Notes: generated by a model not told the origin, from the letters alone. A stretch of 64,000 bases of DNA from Siphonodentalium dalli (GCA_032622095.1 CP136061.1:255389582-255453581); one strand, 5' to 3'; shown: positions 22,815-33,586, counted from the first letter of the stretch. Made by a program: numbers and translations.

Positions 22815-23155
22815 GCCACCTCGGGGTGTGTATATAGTGTATTTAGATCCACTTCGAGGTGTGTGTAGTATATTTAGATCCACTTCGAGGTGTGTGTAGT
22901 ATATTTAGATCCACTTCGAGGTGTGTGTAGTGTATTTAGGTCCACATCGCGGTGTGTGTAGTGTATTTAGGTCCACCTCGCGGTGTGTGTAGTGTATTTA
23001 GGTCCACTTCGATGTGTGTGTAGTATATTTAGGTCCACATCGCGGTGTGTGTAGTGTATTTAGGTTCACTCGCGGTGTGTGTAGTGTATTGAGATCCACT
23101 GCGAGGTGTGTGTATTGTATTTAGGTCCACCTCGCGATGTGTGTAGTGTATTTAG
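22815..23155. repeat. 31 bp minisatellite, about 11 copies
   Basis: The unit is 31 bp, GTGTGTAGTGTATTTAGATCC then ACTTCGAGGT. Common variants are ATATTTAG, AGGTCC and CCTCGCGGT. Confidence 0.95.
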
Positions 23156-23176
23156 ATGGTGGAGCTTGAAACAATG

Positions 23177-24070
23177 TAGATCATGCCATGTATCTCTTCT
23201 CCATCAACGCCGGTAGAGATCGTTTTCCACCAGAACAAAACCTGGGAACTTTTTCCTGTTGCTGACCCCTTTATTTATGCCATAATTATTATTATAATTC
23301 AAATACCCCGCTGTTTTCTTTGAATGTGTATCCACACCGAGAGACACAACGCTATAATACGGAATGTGCGTCACGTTTAGTGATGCATATATACATTTAC
23401 ACCATGGCGTCAGTCTGTTTCTGAGCGATAAGTCACCTGGAATTACCATTCATAAAATATATGTTACCTGCTAGTTCATTGAACACTAGCAAGATATAGG
23501 CAATTTTCCTAATATCAAATTTATATCATGACAACCTCCAATTTTAAATGAATGTGACATAGGAACTATTTTGCTAACTACGATGTAGTTCTACTATTAG
23601 TATAAACGTTTAACACATGAAATTTTACACCCACAGTATAAATTTATACCCACAGCAAGAAGCTGTATACCCACAGTAGGGTGTAAAGATGAAGTTTACA
23701 AAATAGGTGTTATTCAAACAATAGAATAGGCAATTATGGTATACATTTCTATGTTAATACATGTTCCTCAATAAACAGAGTAGGGTGGTCCCATCTCGAG
23801 GGTACTTGCCTTTTTATGACTTTTGTGAGCAGATATCGCAACAACAAAATTAATTAATTGCCCGGGAGAAATTCCATTATTGTAAAGCAAAATCGCCCAC
23901 GAAGTCACTTAAATCATGCAATTTCGAGTTGGGACCTTCACCTACAGTGAAATACATTATTAAGGAACAGGTATGAACTAAGAAATATATTACCTGCATA
24001 TTTTTTCAATGATATAAACTTCCCTGACAGAACATCAAAAAGCCGGAGTAGAGATTCATGGCATGATCTA
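23177..24070. mobile_element. Long-TIR element B, copy 1
   Basis: The ends are TAGATCATGCCATG at 23177 and its complement CATGGCATGATCTA at 24057-24070. Inside the left end lie CGGTAGAGATC, ACCAGAACAAAACC and GGGAACTTTTT. The right arm carries GCCGGAGTAGAGATTC but lacks part of the matching block, so this copy has an internal deletion near its right end. GAAATTCCATTATTGTAAAGC and TTGGGACCTTCACCTACAGTG are shared with copy 2. No transposase is present. Confidence 0.75.
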
Positions 24071-24464
24071 CAGAAACAATATCATCATCCGAACCGAAAC
24101 GTGACATAGGCTGGAGTACGACACAGAGTCAGCAATCTGCAACCAATGGTGATCCTAGCAGAGACTATAGTCGACACCATTGTTTCAATGTGGTAGTTTT
24201 TGTTTCATATTTTACTAAAACATCACAAATATAAATTTCAAATCAATTATCAGTCACAAACATAGGACGAACACAGGGGGGGGGGGGGGTGGGTGGGAGC
24301 AAATTTATAACAACTTAGGTGAAGCTTCTCTTCCATGGACAGAGACCGTGGCTCACACAACAAACATAGATATTTTTTTCACAGCCCGTATGTGTTATAC
24401 TAAAACCTGTTCGGTGATTGGTTAACTGTCAATTGAGTCACCAGTTTCATACCCCAATAACACA
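24071..24464. other. Intergenic with poly-G run
   Basis: No gene. A run of 13 G lies at about 24277-24289. Confidence 0.5.
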
Positions 24465-24598
24465 AATATGATGATGATGATAATTTTGATGATGATGATG
24501 AATATGATGATGATGATGCTGATAATGAAGAATATGATGATGATGATGATAATTATGATGATGATGATGATGATGAATAGATAGATAGATAGTTTAAT
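24465..24598. repeat. GAT microsatellite with GATA end
   Basis: An imperfect (GAT)n tract with AATATGAT interruptions, ending in ATAGATAGATAGATAG. The isoleucine-rich minus-strand frame here is an artefact. Confidence 0.9.
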
Positions 24599-24691
24599 GA
24601 CATAAAACGTCCACACGAGACCGATGTCAAAATAACAAATATATATAACAATGTCAACAATGATTCAAACATAATACATATACTGCAGTAA

Positions 24692-24994
24692 CTATTTCAT
24701 TATTATATCCGCAGAATCTGACCTTTCTTTGAAAAATGTCCGGACCATGTTGCAGATTATGTTGCATGTATGAGGCTCGTTATTTTGCATTATGTATTTT
24801 TGGCCTTCATTCAATCCAATAAATTTATCACTCATCATCCCTATCTCATAAAAGAAGTGTTTGCGCATCTTATCATATGTGTTGCATCGCATAAGGAAGT
24901 GTTCTTCATTCTCAACCTCCATGTTACATTTCCTACAAATTCTTTCATCAAGTGACACTTTTGGCTGTTTATGGCGACCCTTTTCAATTTCCAA
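24692..24994 (-). pseudogene. LINE C-terminal Cys/His cluster
   Basis: A 100 residue frame with CRKCNMEVENEEHFLMRC, the C-x2-C-x8-H-x4-C end of the LINE polyprotein. It matches the arrangement in the 9.0-9.5 kb remnant but is a different subfamily by sequence. Confidence 0.8.
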
Positions 24995-25344
24995 GTTATG
25001 ATTACTAATTCTTACTTTCTTAGTTTACAAAACATAATTTTTATGTCGATATTCTGGACAATATTAAGATAAGGTTCTTGTGTATAATGTTGTTTGACTA
25101 CACGGTACGCCCTTAACTTATTCGCGCCCGAACATTTGTCATCGTTGAAAATATCAGTTTTATAATTCTCTATGTGGCTTTCTTTCAATTTTTATTTTAA
25201 TGTCCTTTTATCTGTTTGTGAATTGAGGCATTGGTAACAATTTCATTTAATTTTGGAATGCCGAGTCTCACTGATTCATGTTCAGGGATGACAAATTCAT
25301 CACTGGACATAGCTGCGGTATAGATGAGTGAATGTGGATCTGAT

Positions 25345-25665
25345 TCAGAAATTTGTGTATTTGATAGCTCTGGATAGAGCATCGATCACTATCGGGTATC
25401 TCCCGAGCTCGGCCCTAACCGCATGGTCTGACGCCTGTTTGCTAACTCCGAGTACAGACTTACAAAACTTTATGTGAGTAATTTCACACGGTATTGTGTT
25501 TAATCTGTTCAAATTTATATCTGAAACCCATATCTCACATCCGTAAAGAATAATTGGCTTGATGAGTTTATCAAAGAGTTTAACCCACAAATCAACAGAG
25601 AACAGAGAATGTTCTCGAAGAGACTTTCTCAACGAGAATACTGCCTTCATACCTTTAAGTTGCAT
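25345..25665 (-). pseudogene. LINE post-polymerase (thumb) fragment
   Basis: A 106 residue frame with LIKPIILYGCEIWVSDI, THIKFCKSVLGVSKQ and AVRAELGRYPIVID, phrases typical of the region after the reverse-transcriptase palm. The next downstream frame (25197-25382 minus) is in a different phase, showing a frameshift. Confidence 0.85.
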
Positions 25666-25833
25666 TTCAGCCTGTGCCTTCTTAAATGATCCATTGGCAC
25701 AAAATTTTATACCTTGGTAGTTATACTCTTATACGACATCTATTATAGCCCCATTTATGTAAAAATTTGGCACATTTCGGGTGTATCCTTTTCGGAATAC
25801 AATACATTTTGTTTTCTCAGTATTGACACTTAG

Positions 25834-25996
25834 ATGATGAAGAACATGATGATGAATATGATGATGATGATGCTGATAATGATTGTGATGATGATGACTA
25901 TCATAATACAGATGACGATGAGGGTGATGCTACTGGTTGTGGGTTGTGTGATGATGACGTCGACGATGATGATCATGACGATGATGATGATGACAC
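25834..25996. repeat. GAT microsatellite, other side of LINE
   Basis: Imperfect (GAT)n that shares GATGATGAATATGATGATGA followed by TGATGCTGATAATGA with the tract at 24491-24526. The LINE therefore sits between two near-identical microsatellite blocks. Confidence 0.9.
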
Positions 25997-26008
25997 ATTG
26001 AAGATTAT

Positions 26009-26340
26009 GCATTATATGTCCCAAAAAGACGCATTAAAGTCATATACAATACAACTTTTAACATGATGTTTGGGTCCCAAAAAAAACACAGACATTAGGT
26101 TGGCATGAAACAGAAAAGAGTGTTCCGTGTTAGCTATTTCCGATATTGTAATTGTAGATATAAAGATTGTTTGTTTCAATTCTGAGCGAAAAGTTGAAAA
26201 AAGCTGGAAAATGGCTGTGACATTGGAAAGAATTTTTCAGAGTATTTCATGCCGGTGTTGTCTATCAATATTTGATGTATTGGTCAACCTATCTTATACC
26301 TCCTTCCAAATTACCTAGGCAGAAGCTCAATTGAGCCAAA
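26009..26340 (+). repeat. Dispersed repeat C, copy 1
   Basis: Collinear with 35393-35685: TTATATGTCCCA, AACATGAT..TTTGGGT, GGCATG.AACAGAAAAGA, TTTTTCAGAG, GCCGGTGTTGT or GCCGGTATAT, CTTCCAAAT. Identity is roughly 65-75 percent by eye. No terminal structure identified and no reliable coding. Confidence 0.7.
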
Positions 26341-26526
26341 CCGTTTAGTATAAGGGAAGCATTTGTTTTCGTTTTGTGTAGATCATGCCACGAATCTCTA
26401 CTCTGGCTAGCACCCGTAGAGATCATACTTCACTTGTACAAATCCTTGGAACTTTTTAAAGTTTTGACATGTAACCTTATATAGTGGAAACAATAACACG
26501 GGGAATATATTTATTAGTTACTATCC

Positions 26527-27101
26527 TTAAAGGGGTACTGTACGCCATTTCCCCGGTGATAACAACGATCTAATCGATAATATATATAAGTAATTTGAGT
26601 CGAAGAAGTATTCTGTAAACGTTCAGGTTAATAGGTTATCTTAAAATCAAAGTTAATAATTTTATAAAAATTGAATTTATGGCTGGAGCCATAAATTAAA
26701 CTACGAATTTTCGTGTACATATGCAAGACGTAATCAAAATAATTCACGGATAGTGGATTGGACAACGCGTGCCACACATGATCGTGAAAAATATTACGTT
26801 GATACGGGGCGTAAACCCAAGCCACTCACTGCTGCCTAGCGACTATACAATGACTTAAATGAGTACATTGATTCATGGCACTGGTATGCATATAATATAA
26901 CATTTATTTGACACATTTTGTTGAAAACTGTCCAAAAATTACTCGACAACACCATTGGTATTTTCACATTCCGGCTAATCTGCCATCCGTAACATTACTT
27001 CGTACTCAACAGACTTTCAAATAATGGAAATCTGATTACCTTATTCTACGACTCAGAGACTATAAAACCAACAACAACATTTGAGTACAGTATCCCTTTA
27101 A
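26527..27101. mobile_element. TTAA MITE family D, copy 1
   Basis: 567 bp between two TTAA sites: TTAA, AGGGGTACTGTACGCC at the left and GAGTACAGTATCCCT, TTAA at the right, about 15 bp of inverted repeat. The interior has GGTGATAACAACGATCTAAT and TTTATGGCTGGAGCCATAAA, the latter a local palindrome. It matches the copy at 30937-31524 along its whole length. Non-coding. It is inserted in element B at a TTAA that is single in the empty copy. Confidence 0.85.
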
Positions 27102-27295
27102 TAATGTACTCCACTGTAGGTGAACGTCCCAATTTAAAATTGCATGCTTTTCCGTGGTATATTTGAGCCGATATCGCAATAAACAATCAATTAATTAACC
27201 ATGCAGGAGAAATTCCATAATTGTAAGCGACGCAAAACAAAAACGCTCACAAATTTATTTAAGTTGTAGGTTGCAGTGAACTTACATCATTCATT

Positions 27296-28474
27296 GACAA
27301 AAGAAAGCTGAGTCTATTTGCTACCTTGTGTAGGCTTGATGTTTGTAAAACTGCCAAAATGTTATTCCTGATGAGATTGCACAGTTATATTATTGAATTA
27401 TGTTGTAATCAGAAATCATTCATTGCAGATATAGTCCATGTTTTACATAAATACAACTTACACGAGTACCTCGCAGTCTTTGCACAGACTGGCATCTTTC
27501 CATCTAAAGAGTCGTGGAAACATACCGTGAAAACTGAAGTACACAAATCAGACGACGAACGGTGGAGATCTTCCATAACTGCAGAAAATAACTTAAGACA
27601 ATATGGGCTAATGCAAGCCTCTCTGACGTCTTCACTCATATGGCGAACGTGTAGGCTATATCCGGAGGAGAAATTCACTTATCTCTTTCTTGTCCGGTTG
27701 ATAGCTCACACAGCCTACGGTGATAGTGGGTGTTGTAAATTTTGTAACAAGCTATACCAGTGCTTAATTAATCATGTATTAATAGAATGTGCATCTATTG
27801 CAAGTGCACGCAACGCAATTTGGTATGATATCATCAACACATTCGGAATAAACGTCTTCATATTCCTAGATTCCCTACCTAAGTGCTCGCAACTAGCAGT
27901 ATTTTTGGGAAAAGTTCCATCTGAAGTTCTTGAAGATGGAACTAACTCTTTTCATTTCGTCTTGCGGTTCTTTGCAAAATCGAGCATAAAACTATGGTAT
28001 TGCTTCCACCTTCAACATGATGGTCGTTATTCGGATACCATTATACCTGATCAACAACCACTTGATGTATAACTACCAATAGAAGCAGCTAGTGCATGTA
28101 GTGTTCTCTCATCTGTTGTTTTGTGTGAATGCTTGTCTGAGTGGACAACATGTGTGTGCGTTCGTGTGTGTGCGCGTGTTTGTATGAGAGAGTGTGAGAG
28201 AATGTGTGTGATGCTGGGTATACCAGGTGTATATGTGTCAATGTTAGTGGATGTCTCTGCGTGATTGCGGTATACATGTGTGACTTCGCATTTTGTGCGT
28301 GCCAAAACTAACTGTAAATATTTTGGATATTTCCTTATTATTATGTAACATTTTGTTCATGTCAGTACTTGTATATATGTTTGCTTTTGTGATGCTACTG
28401 TGATAAATTGTATTTATATTATATAACAACTCTCCACCAATGGAGGACAATAAAGATATATATATATATATATA
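27296..28474 (+). mobile_element. 5'-truncated LINE with hairpin 3' end
   Basis: The element begins inside the polyprotein C-terminal region, and its 3' untranslated part (28073-28430) is GT-rich. It ends CTCCACCAATGGAGGAC, AATAAAG, (AT)n at 28432-28474. CTCC/GGAG form a short stem just before the tail. The same end structure appears at 46873-46908 and 56748-56778. Flanks are the right arm of element B. Confidence 0.8.
27326..28072 (+). CDS. LINE polyprotein C-terminal fragment, 248 residues
   Basis: The longest non-satellite open frame in the window after the 28 bp array artefacts. FIADIVHVLHKYNLHEYL, GIFPSKESWKHTVK and SLIWR, then C-x2-C-x9-H-x4-C (CKFCNKLYQCLINHVLIEC), are typical of the end of a LINE ORF2 downstream of the polymerase. 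No palm motif is present and the ATG is internal, so it cannot act alone. The intact frame over about 750 bp suggests a fairly young insertion. It is not a host gene. Confidence 0.8.
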   Translation: MCRLDVCKTAKMLFLMRLHSYIIELCCNQKSFIADIVHVLHKYNLHEYLAVFAQTGIFPSKESWKHTVKTEVHKSDDERWRSSITAENNLRQYGLMQASLTSSLIWRTCRLYPEEKFTYLFLVRLIAHTAYGDSGCCKFCNKLYQCLINHVLIECASIASARNAIWYDIINTFGINVFIFLDSLPKCSQLAVFLGKVPSEVLEDGTNSFHFVLRFFAKSSIKLWYCFHLQHDGRYSDTIIPDQQPLDV

Positions 28475-28725
28475 TTAAGGAACACAATAATAACTACGAA
28501 ATATATTCCCCGCGTTATTTTTTCGACTGTATAAGGTTCCCTGTAAAAACTTCAAAAAGTTCCAAGGTTTTGTACTAGTGGAATATGGTCTCTACGGGCG
28601 CTAGCTAGCCAGAGAAGAGATTCGTGGTATGATCTAGCTATTGTGAAGCATCCAATCGATTGCTGACCTGGAGCCAGGGCCATGTGGAATATACTCCCAA
28701 TAAATGATTATGTCTAACACTAACT

Positions 28726-29152
28726 TTAAAGGTACTAAATCCGATTCGATGTTCTCAATATCATCAGATTCCTCAGATTCCAACATTTTTTTTAAATGCC
28801 GCTTCAGTTATCATAATCGATTAATTGCCCAAAAATAATGCTAACCGCAGTCCACTATAGTATAAAATTGCACAAAACCTGTTATTTATCAACATTTTGT
28901 ACAATTAAATTTTGCCGGTTTGTCATATATCTGACACAAAAAAGCCACTTGATTTTAGAGTTATCCATCTTCATTCGCTATTTGGTCTTCTCTTCCACTT
29001 TTACTGGGCCACTCAATATGGTGAAAAATAATAGATTTAAAAAATCGATATCTGATCACTCTGAGCTTTGATGAATGGGTTCCGATACTTTTTACACCCG
29101 AAGCCAAATAAATAGTAATTGAGAGGTGCTTAATCGGATTGAGTACCTTTAA
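28726..29152 (-). mobile_element. TTAA MITE family A, copy 2
   Basis: This copy shows the cleanest ends of the family: TTAAAGGTACTAAATCCGAT at 28726 and ATCGGATTGAGTACCTTTAA at 29133-29152, inverted repeats of about 20 bp that include TTAA. It is 427 bp, in reverse orientation to copies 1, 3 and 5. Non-coding. Confidence 0.88.
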
Positions 29153-30199
29153 TCAATTTAATCATATTTTTAAACCAGACATGTCCCTTTAGCCTGGATA
29201 ATGTTGAGTTTGTTTGCAGTAATATACATGTTTCTCCCGGCGATGACAAAATCCATAATGAGGTCATGAAAACTAAGAGATTTAATCAAAAACGTCCGTT
29301 CAGTAACAGACTAGCGAACATTTTAAATTTTAATATCTACTTTCCATTTTGCATTTCTCTTGTTTATTCAGACCGCGTATTCTTCTCACACGAAAACAAT
29401 TTTCCCTTGAGTAATAATCGTGATAAATCTCGGAGATATGAACGCGACAAAATGCCCTCGAGTCAGTTATCAAAGTGGATAAACTACCTTCTTTATGTTG
29501 GCTTAGCTTGTCAATTGAGAAATTTGTGCTTCATCTGTGATGAAATCAAAATATTTGCTTTTATGTTCGTTTAATTGCTGAAGCTCCAGACAATATATTT
29601 TACAGTATATTTTCCAGCAAATTATGTTCATGACCAAGAATGGAGAAGTGAACTTAAGGAGGCGTTCGATTCGTAAATTTAAAAAAAAATCAGTTTGAAG
29701 GGGGAACATTATTATCCTCTGTAACCAATGTATGCTATAGTACTTCATGTGTAACAACACCTGCAAATGGCCGCCTATAAATTAACGTATGCTATGGAAA
29801 ATGTGTTATTTATTTTCTCGCAGACATTCCTGATTTCAGATAGTAAAAGTAGCGGATACCCTAGTTGGGTTCATAAGCTAGATAATTTAGTGGGCTTGTT
29901 TCAAATATTCCCTGACCAACTATCAAATGACCGGCATGGAAGATTTTGATGAACACGGTATGAAATTTAACAAAAAAAATGCCCTTTGTGAATACAAACA
30001 TTAGAAAATAATATGAAAAACGTGACGGTATCAGCCATTTTGATCATTATGTTCACACTAGTTGAAAAAAAGTCGTAGGCAAAAAAATATATGGTCAAAT
30101 ATATGGAAAACATGTTGCCATTGGAACCAACCCAGACTTCCGGTGAATGTTGTTCAATTAGATACCTTATTGTTCGAACATTGCTAACAGAATTGCGCT
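29153..30199. other. Intergenic, no gene recognised
   Basis: AT-rich. Frames at 29266-29574 (plus), 29503-29766 (minus) and 29967-30269 (minus) lack recognisable motifs. Confidence 0.5.
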
Positions 30200-30870
30200 G
30201 ACTCATCACAATTGCGTACGTTGCCATAGAAGCCAGTGTTCTTTGAAATTGGAGTAAAATATTTTGCAACCATATTCAGTTTTCCCACAGTCACAATTTT
30301 TCAATTACGTGTTTTAATTTAACATCATGTGATCTACTAGCATTCCGGATTAAAATGCCATGGCATCAGTGGAAGGCTAATCGTGTTCATTAGGAGGAAC
30401 CCTTGTATATCTCCGACAATATCGAAATGTTGCAAGTTGTGTTCACTAGAGACATTCGACTATCTATATTGTGAGAACAAATTGTTTAGATGCATACCAG
30501 TTTCGTTTGTTGTCATGGAAACCAGTGTTGTTTCTCCAAATTTCGAGTTAGATATATAGCATCTATTTAAAAAAAATTAGTATGTTTCAATTTAGCATCA
30601 TATTATCTACTAATATCCCCCATCCATTAATTAGGTACACAGTACTACACACACAATAGTAGGCACACATATCAACGATCAGTTACATGGATAAAACTGT
30701 TGTCGTGGTAACCACGGCAACCCATACCTTATTTCAAGACTGTTCTTTAGTGGGACCCTTGGTGGTTATATTTCTGACAATAGTTTTGTTTCAATAGAGG
30801 TCTCATTCACATTTTGTTTGTTGGCATGGTGATCAGTGATTTCTTCAAATTTCGAGTTCACACTCCAATG
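30200..30870. repeat. Degenerate ~300 bp tandem module, three copies
   Basis: GTTGCCATAGAAGCCAGTGT (30220), GTTGTCATGGAAACCAGTGT (30513) and TTGGCATGGTGATCAGTGAT (30822) recur about 300 bp apart. Two copies are followed by CAAATTTCGAGTT, and two by TTTAACATCATGTGATCTAC or TTTAGCATCATATTATCTAC. The copies are old. GTGGTAACCACGGCAAC at 30706 adds a further related motif. Confidence 0.65.
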
Positions 30871-30936
30871 AGACTTTACCGAATTAATATAGGTTTATCA
30901 ACGTGTCTCCCACTTGATAAAACTATATCAAATTAG

Positions 30937-31524
30937 TTAAAGGGGTACTGTACGCCATTTTCAATAAATTTCCGGTGATAACAACGATCTAATATTGATA
31001 ATATATAGAAACATATGTAATTTGAGTCGAAGATGTATTCTGTAAACGCTCAACTTAAAAGGCTATCTTAAAATCAAAGTTAATAATTTGATATAAATTG
31101 AATTTATGACTGGAGCCATAAAATGGCGTCAATTAAATTACGAATTTCCGTGTACAAAACGTAATCAAATTAATTGAGGGATACTGGATTGGTAAACCGA
31201 TCGCACACACGATCGTTTAAAACATTATGATGATACGGGGAGAAAACTCAAGCCACGCACTCACTAGTGACGATACAATAACTTAAATGAGTATATGGGA
31301 CTAGTATGCATATAATATAACTTTTATTTGATACATTTGGTTTAAAACTGTACAAAAATTACTTGACAACGACAATTTGTATTTTTGCATTCCGGTAAAT
31401 TTGCCATCCATAACACTACTTCGTACTCAACAGACTTTCAAATAATGGAAAATGTGTTACCTTATTCTCCGACTCGGAGACTAGAGAAACCAACAACAAC
31501 ATTTTGGGTACAGTATCCCTTTAA
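30937..31524. mobile_element. TTAA MITE family D, copy 2
   Basis: 580 bp between TTAA sites: TTAA, AGGGGTACTGTACGCC at the left and GGGTACAGTATCCCT, TTAA at the right. Collinear with 26527-27101, with small indels. Confidence 0.88.
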
Positions 31525-31776
31525 ACGTCGCCACTAACACAATAATCAAATTTGACCCTCAATGACGTATGTGTGAATATCACGAACGGTAACTCTGATA
31601 TGGGATGACAGGTGCAATGTTGAGACAGACTCTGGTACACAGGTAGTAAGAGGTAGGTATTTATTACCTTACGTGTATATATATACTGATAAAACCATTT
31701 ATTGTAGATAGTTTAGGTATTTGTGACCCGCCATATCAAATCCAGTCGTAAGTCGGGATTTTGTTTTTACCCTGTG

Positions 31777-31843
31777 CCAATGCATTCTCTTATATATGCG
31801 AGTCGACCATAGGTCGCCTCGCATATATAAGAGAATGCATTGG
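31777..31843. repeat. 67 bp palindrome, copy 2
   Basis: CCAATGCATTCTCTTATATA...GAGTCGACCATAGGTCGCCTC...complement. The CCCTGTG side (outer) carries GTCGAC and the CCTAACA side (inner) carries GGTCGCC. Confidence 0.95.
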
Positions 31844-32063
31844 CCTAACAAGTTTTTATCATGTTTTTTAAATAAATGTTTCTTACAATTTTTAGGACAT
31901 AAAATAAAAAACACCCATTACCCTGCAGGGAGCCCCACACATATATATAAGCATATAGAAGAGTGTCGTCTGCTCATGTTTGTCTTGGGCTCTGTATGGG
32001 TGAAATTATAAAATTGTTAAAGAATACAAGAAAGAATTATTAAAATTGTAAAAAATTGTTAGG

Positions 32064-32130
32064 CCAATGCATTCTCTTATATATGCGAGGCGACCTATGG
32101 TCGACTCGCATATATAAGAGAATGCATTGG
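32064..32130. repeat. 67 bp palindrome, copy 3
   Basis: Opposite orientation to copy 2: GTTAGG outside the left arm, GAGGCGACCTATGGTCGACTC at the centre, GCACAGGG outside the right arm. Confidence 0.95.
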
Positions 32131-32246
32131 CACAGGGTAAAAAAATCCCGACTTACTGCCTGCAGGGTAATGGATGTTTTTTTTATTTTATGTCCTAAAA
32201 ATTGTAAGAAACATTTATTTAAAAAAATATATAAAAAATTGTTAGG

Positions 32247-32313
32247 CCAATGCATTCTCTTATACATGCGAGGCGACCTATGGTCGACTCGCATATATAA
32301 GAGAATGCATTGG
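32247..32313. repeat. 67 bp palindrome, copy 4
   Basis: Same orientation as copy 3, with one change in the left arm (TTATACATGCGAG) that breaks the arm pairing at one position. Confidence 0.95.
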
Positions 32314-32365
32314 CACAGGGTAAAAAAATCCCAACTTACGACTGGATTTGATATGGCGGGTCACA

Positions 32366-33201
32366 TATGTTCATTCCACGAGAGGAAGAGAGTCAAATAT
32401 CCCGAACTGTATTTATTCGATAACGAATAGGTATGTTATCAGATTGTTTGCCCAAATGACATGTATCTACACATCTGGTGCATAACATGCATAATAAGTC
32501 GGTGTCAATATCTGTAGTTTCAGAATAATTTTACCAAGCAGTGAAGAGATATAACATCAATAGTAAACACGACGTCTCTGAATTATAATAGTAAATTCGT
32601 AATCATAGCCTGAGCTTGTTTTGCAATATACTTCTAGTGAAAAGAGCCATAAGTACATGGAAATAATGCACATTTGTAACTGTTATGCTAGAAAAGTGCA
32701 CATCATATCTGCGTTTCTTAATCTTGCCCTGAAAACAGCCAGGTACTGCAGATTATGCGATGAAATTATTATGCAATGCCCATGTAACATTGGCGGCCAT
32801 ATTGGCAGCCATCCCTAAAAAAACGACAGGCGTTCTAATTTCCTATTTTCAGATTTCCCAGGGGGGGGGGGGGTAATAACAAATATTGCAGGAAGGTATG
32901 CCAGAGTGGGTAGGTGGTATGAGAGCCAAACACAAAACGCATTTTTTACAATCATACAAGTTTTTTTACTAAAGACCTTTTGTGCCCATATTTGACATTT
33001 GTAATAGTTATATAAAATATTATAACTGTAAAAACACCTTATCTATGTTACTGGGACCTTATATGGTCCTCAGGTGATATTTAGCTGATATGTTGCATAT
33101 GGGACGGTGAGGTGAAAAAATCCTTCCCGACACCATTCGAAAGAAGATTTGACAAATGTAAAACTGAAAGAAATAATCTTGTCCTCATGTAACTTAGACC
33201 T
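32366..33201. other. Intergenic with poly-G run
   Basis: No gene. About 13 G occur at 32861-32873. A 65 residue plus frame at 32621-32818 has no motif. Confidence 0.5.
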
Positions 33202-33232
33202 TTAAGCCTATACCCAACAGAACGGCCCTGTG

Positions 33233-33299
33233 CCAATGCATTCTCTTATATATGCGAGTCGACCATAGGTCGCCTCGCATATATAAGAGAATGCATTGG
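33233..33299. repeat. 67 bp palindrome, copy 5
   Basis: Left member of the pair: CCCTGTG outside, GTCGAC in the outer half, GGTCGCC in the inner half. Confidence 0.95.
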
Positions 33300-33519
33300 C
33301 CTAACAATTTTTTACAATTTTAATAAATTTTTCTTGTATTCTTTAACAATTTTATAATTTCACCCATAAAGAGCCCCAGACAAACATGAGCAGACGATAC
33401 TCTTCTATATGCTTCTATATATGTGTGGGGCTCCCTGCAGGGTAATGGATGTTTTTTATTTTATGTCCTAAAAATTGTAAGAAACATTTATTTAAAAAAA
33501 ATGATAAAAAATTGTTAGG

Positions 33520-33586
33520 CCAAGGCATTCTCTTATATATGCGAGGCGACCTATGGTCGACTCGCATATATAAGAGAATGCATTGG
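33520..33586. repeat. 67 bp palindrome, copy 6
   Basis: Right member of the pair in opposite orientation, with one change (CCAAGGCATT). Confidence 0.95.

Larger units (their letters stand above)
24599..25840 (-). mobile_element. 5'-truncated LINE fragment
   Basis: Read on the minus strand, this fragment starts in the late palm/thumb part of a LINE reverse transcriptase (VNTEKTKCIVFRKG, then FYINGAIIDV). It continues through EMQLKGMKAVFSLRK, the frame 25345-25665 with LFDKLIKPIILYGCEIW and KFCKSVLGVSK, and ends in a C-x2-C-x8-H-x4-C cluster at 24692-24994. Frameshifts and stops separate the pieces (for example a stop between IDVV and EYNYQGIKF), so it is dead. The 5' two-thirds are missing, as usual for LINE insertions primed at the target site. 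Clade not assigned. Confidence 0.85.
26379..28636. mobile_element. Long-TIR element B, copy 2 (host of two insertions)
   Basis: The left end is TAGATCATGCCACGAATCTC and the right end its complement GAGATTCGTGGTATGATCTA. The arms stay complementary for about 150 bp inward (CCCGTAGAGATCATA, TTGGAACTTTTTAAAGTTTT, ACCTTATA, GGGGAATATATTT). The host sequence is 26379-26530 plus 27098-27295 plus 28475-28636. It is interrupted by a TTAA MITE in the left arm and a LINE in the right. The uninterrupted copy at 23177-24070 shows both junctions as continuous sequence. Confidence 0.75.
31722..32365. mobile_element. Composite element with three palindromes and outer TIRs
   Basis: The outer ends are TGTGACCCGCCATATCAAAT at 31722 and its complement at 32346-32365. 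The inverted repeat continues through CCAGTCGTAAG and TTTTTACCCTGTG into the 67 bp palindrome. Inside are palindromes at 31777-31843, 32064-32130 and 32247-32313, plus AT-rich text with GAGCCCCACACATATATATA and TTATGTCCTAAAAATTG. The third palindrome and the preceding TGCAGGGTAATGGATG segment duplicate the right part of the element. Non-coding. Confidence 0.8.

Noticed and set aside
24422-24616. Poly-isoleucine membrane peptide
   Set aside because: Translation of the GAT microsatellite on the minus strand.
27326-28072. Novel host gene of 248 residues
   Set aside because: It has LINE C-terminal phrases, ends in a LINE-type 3' hairpin and AT tail, and interrupts another mobile element at a defined point.
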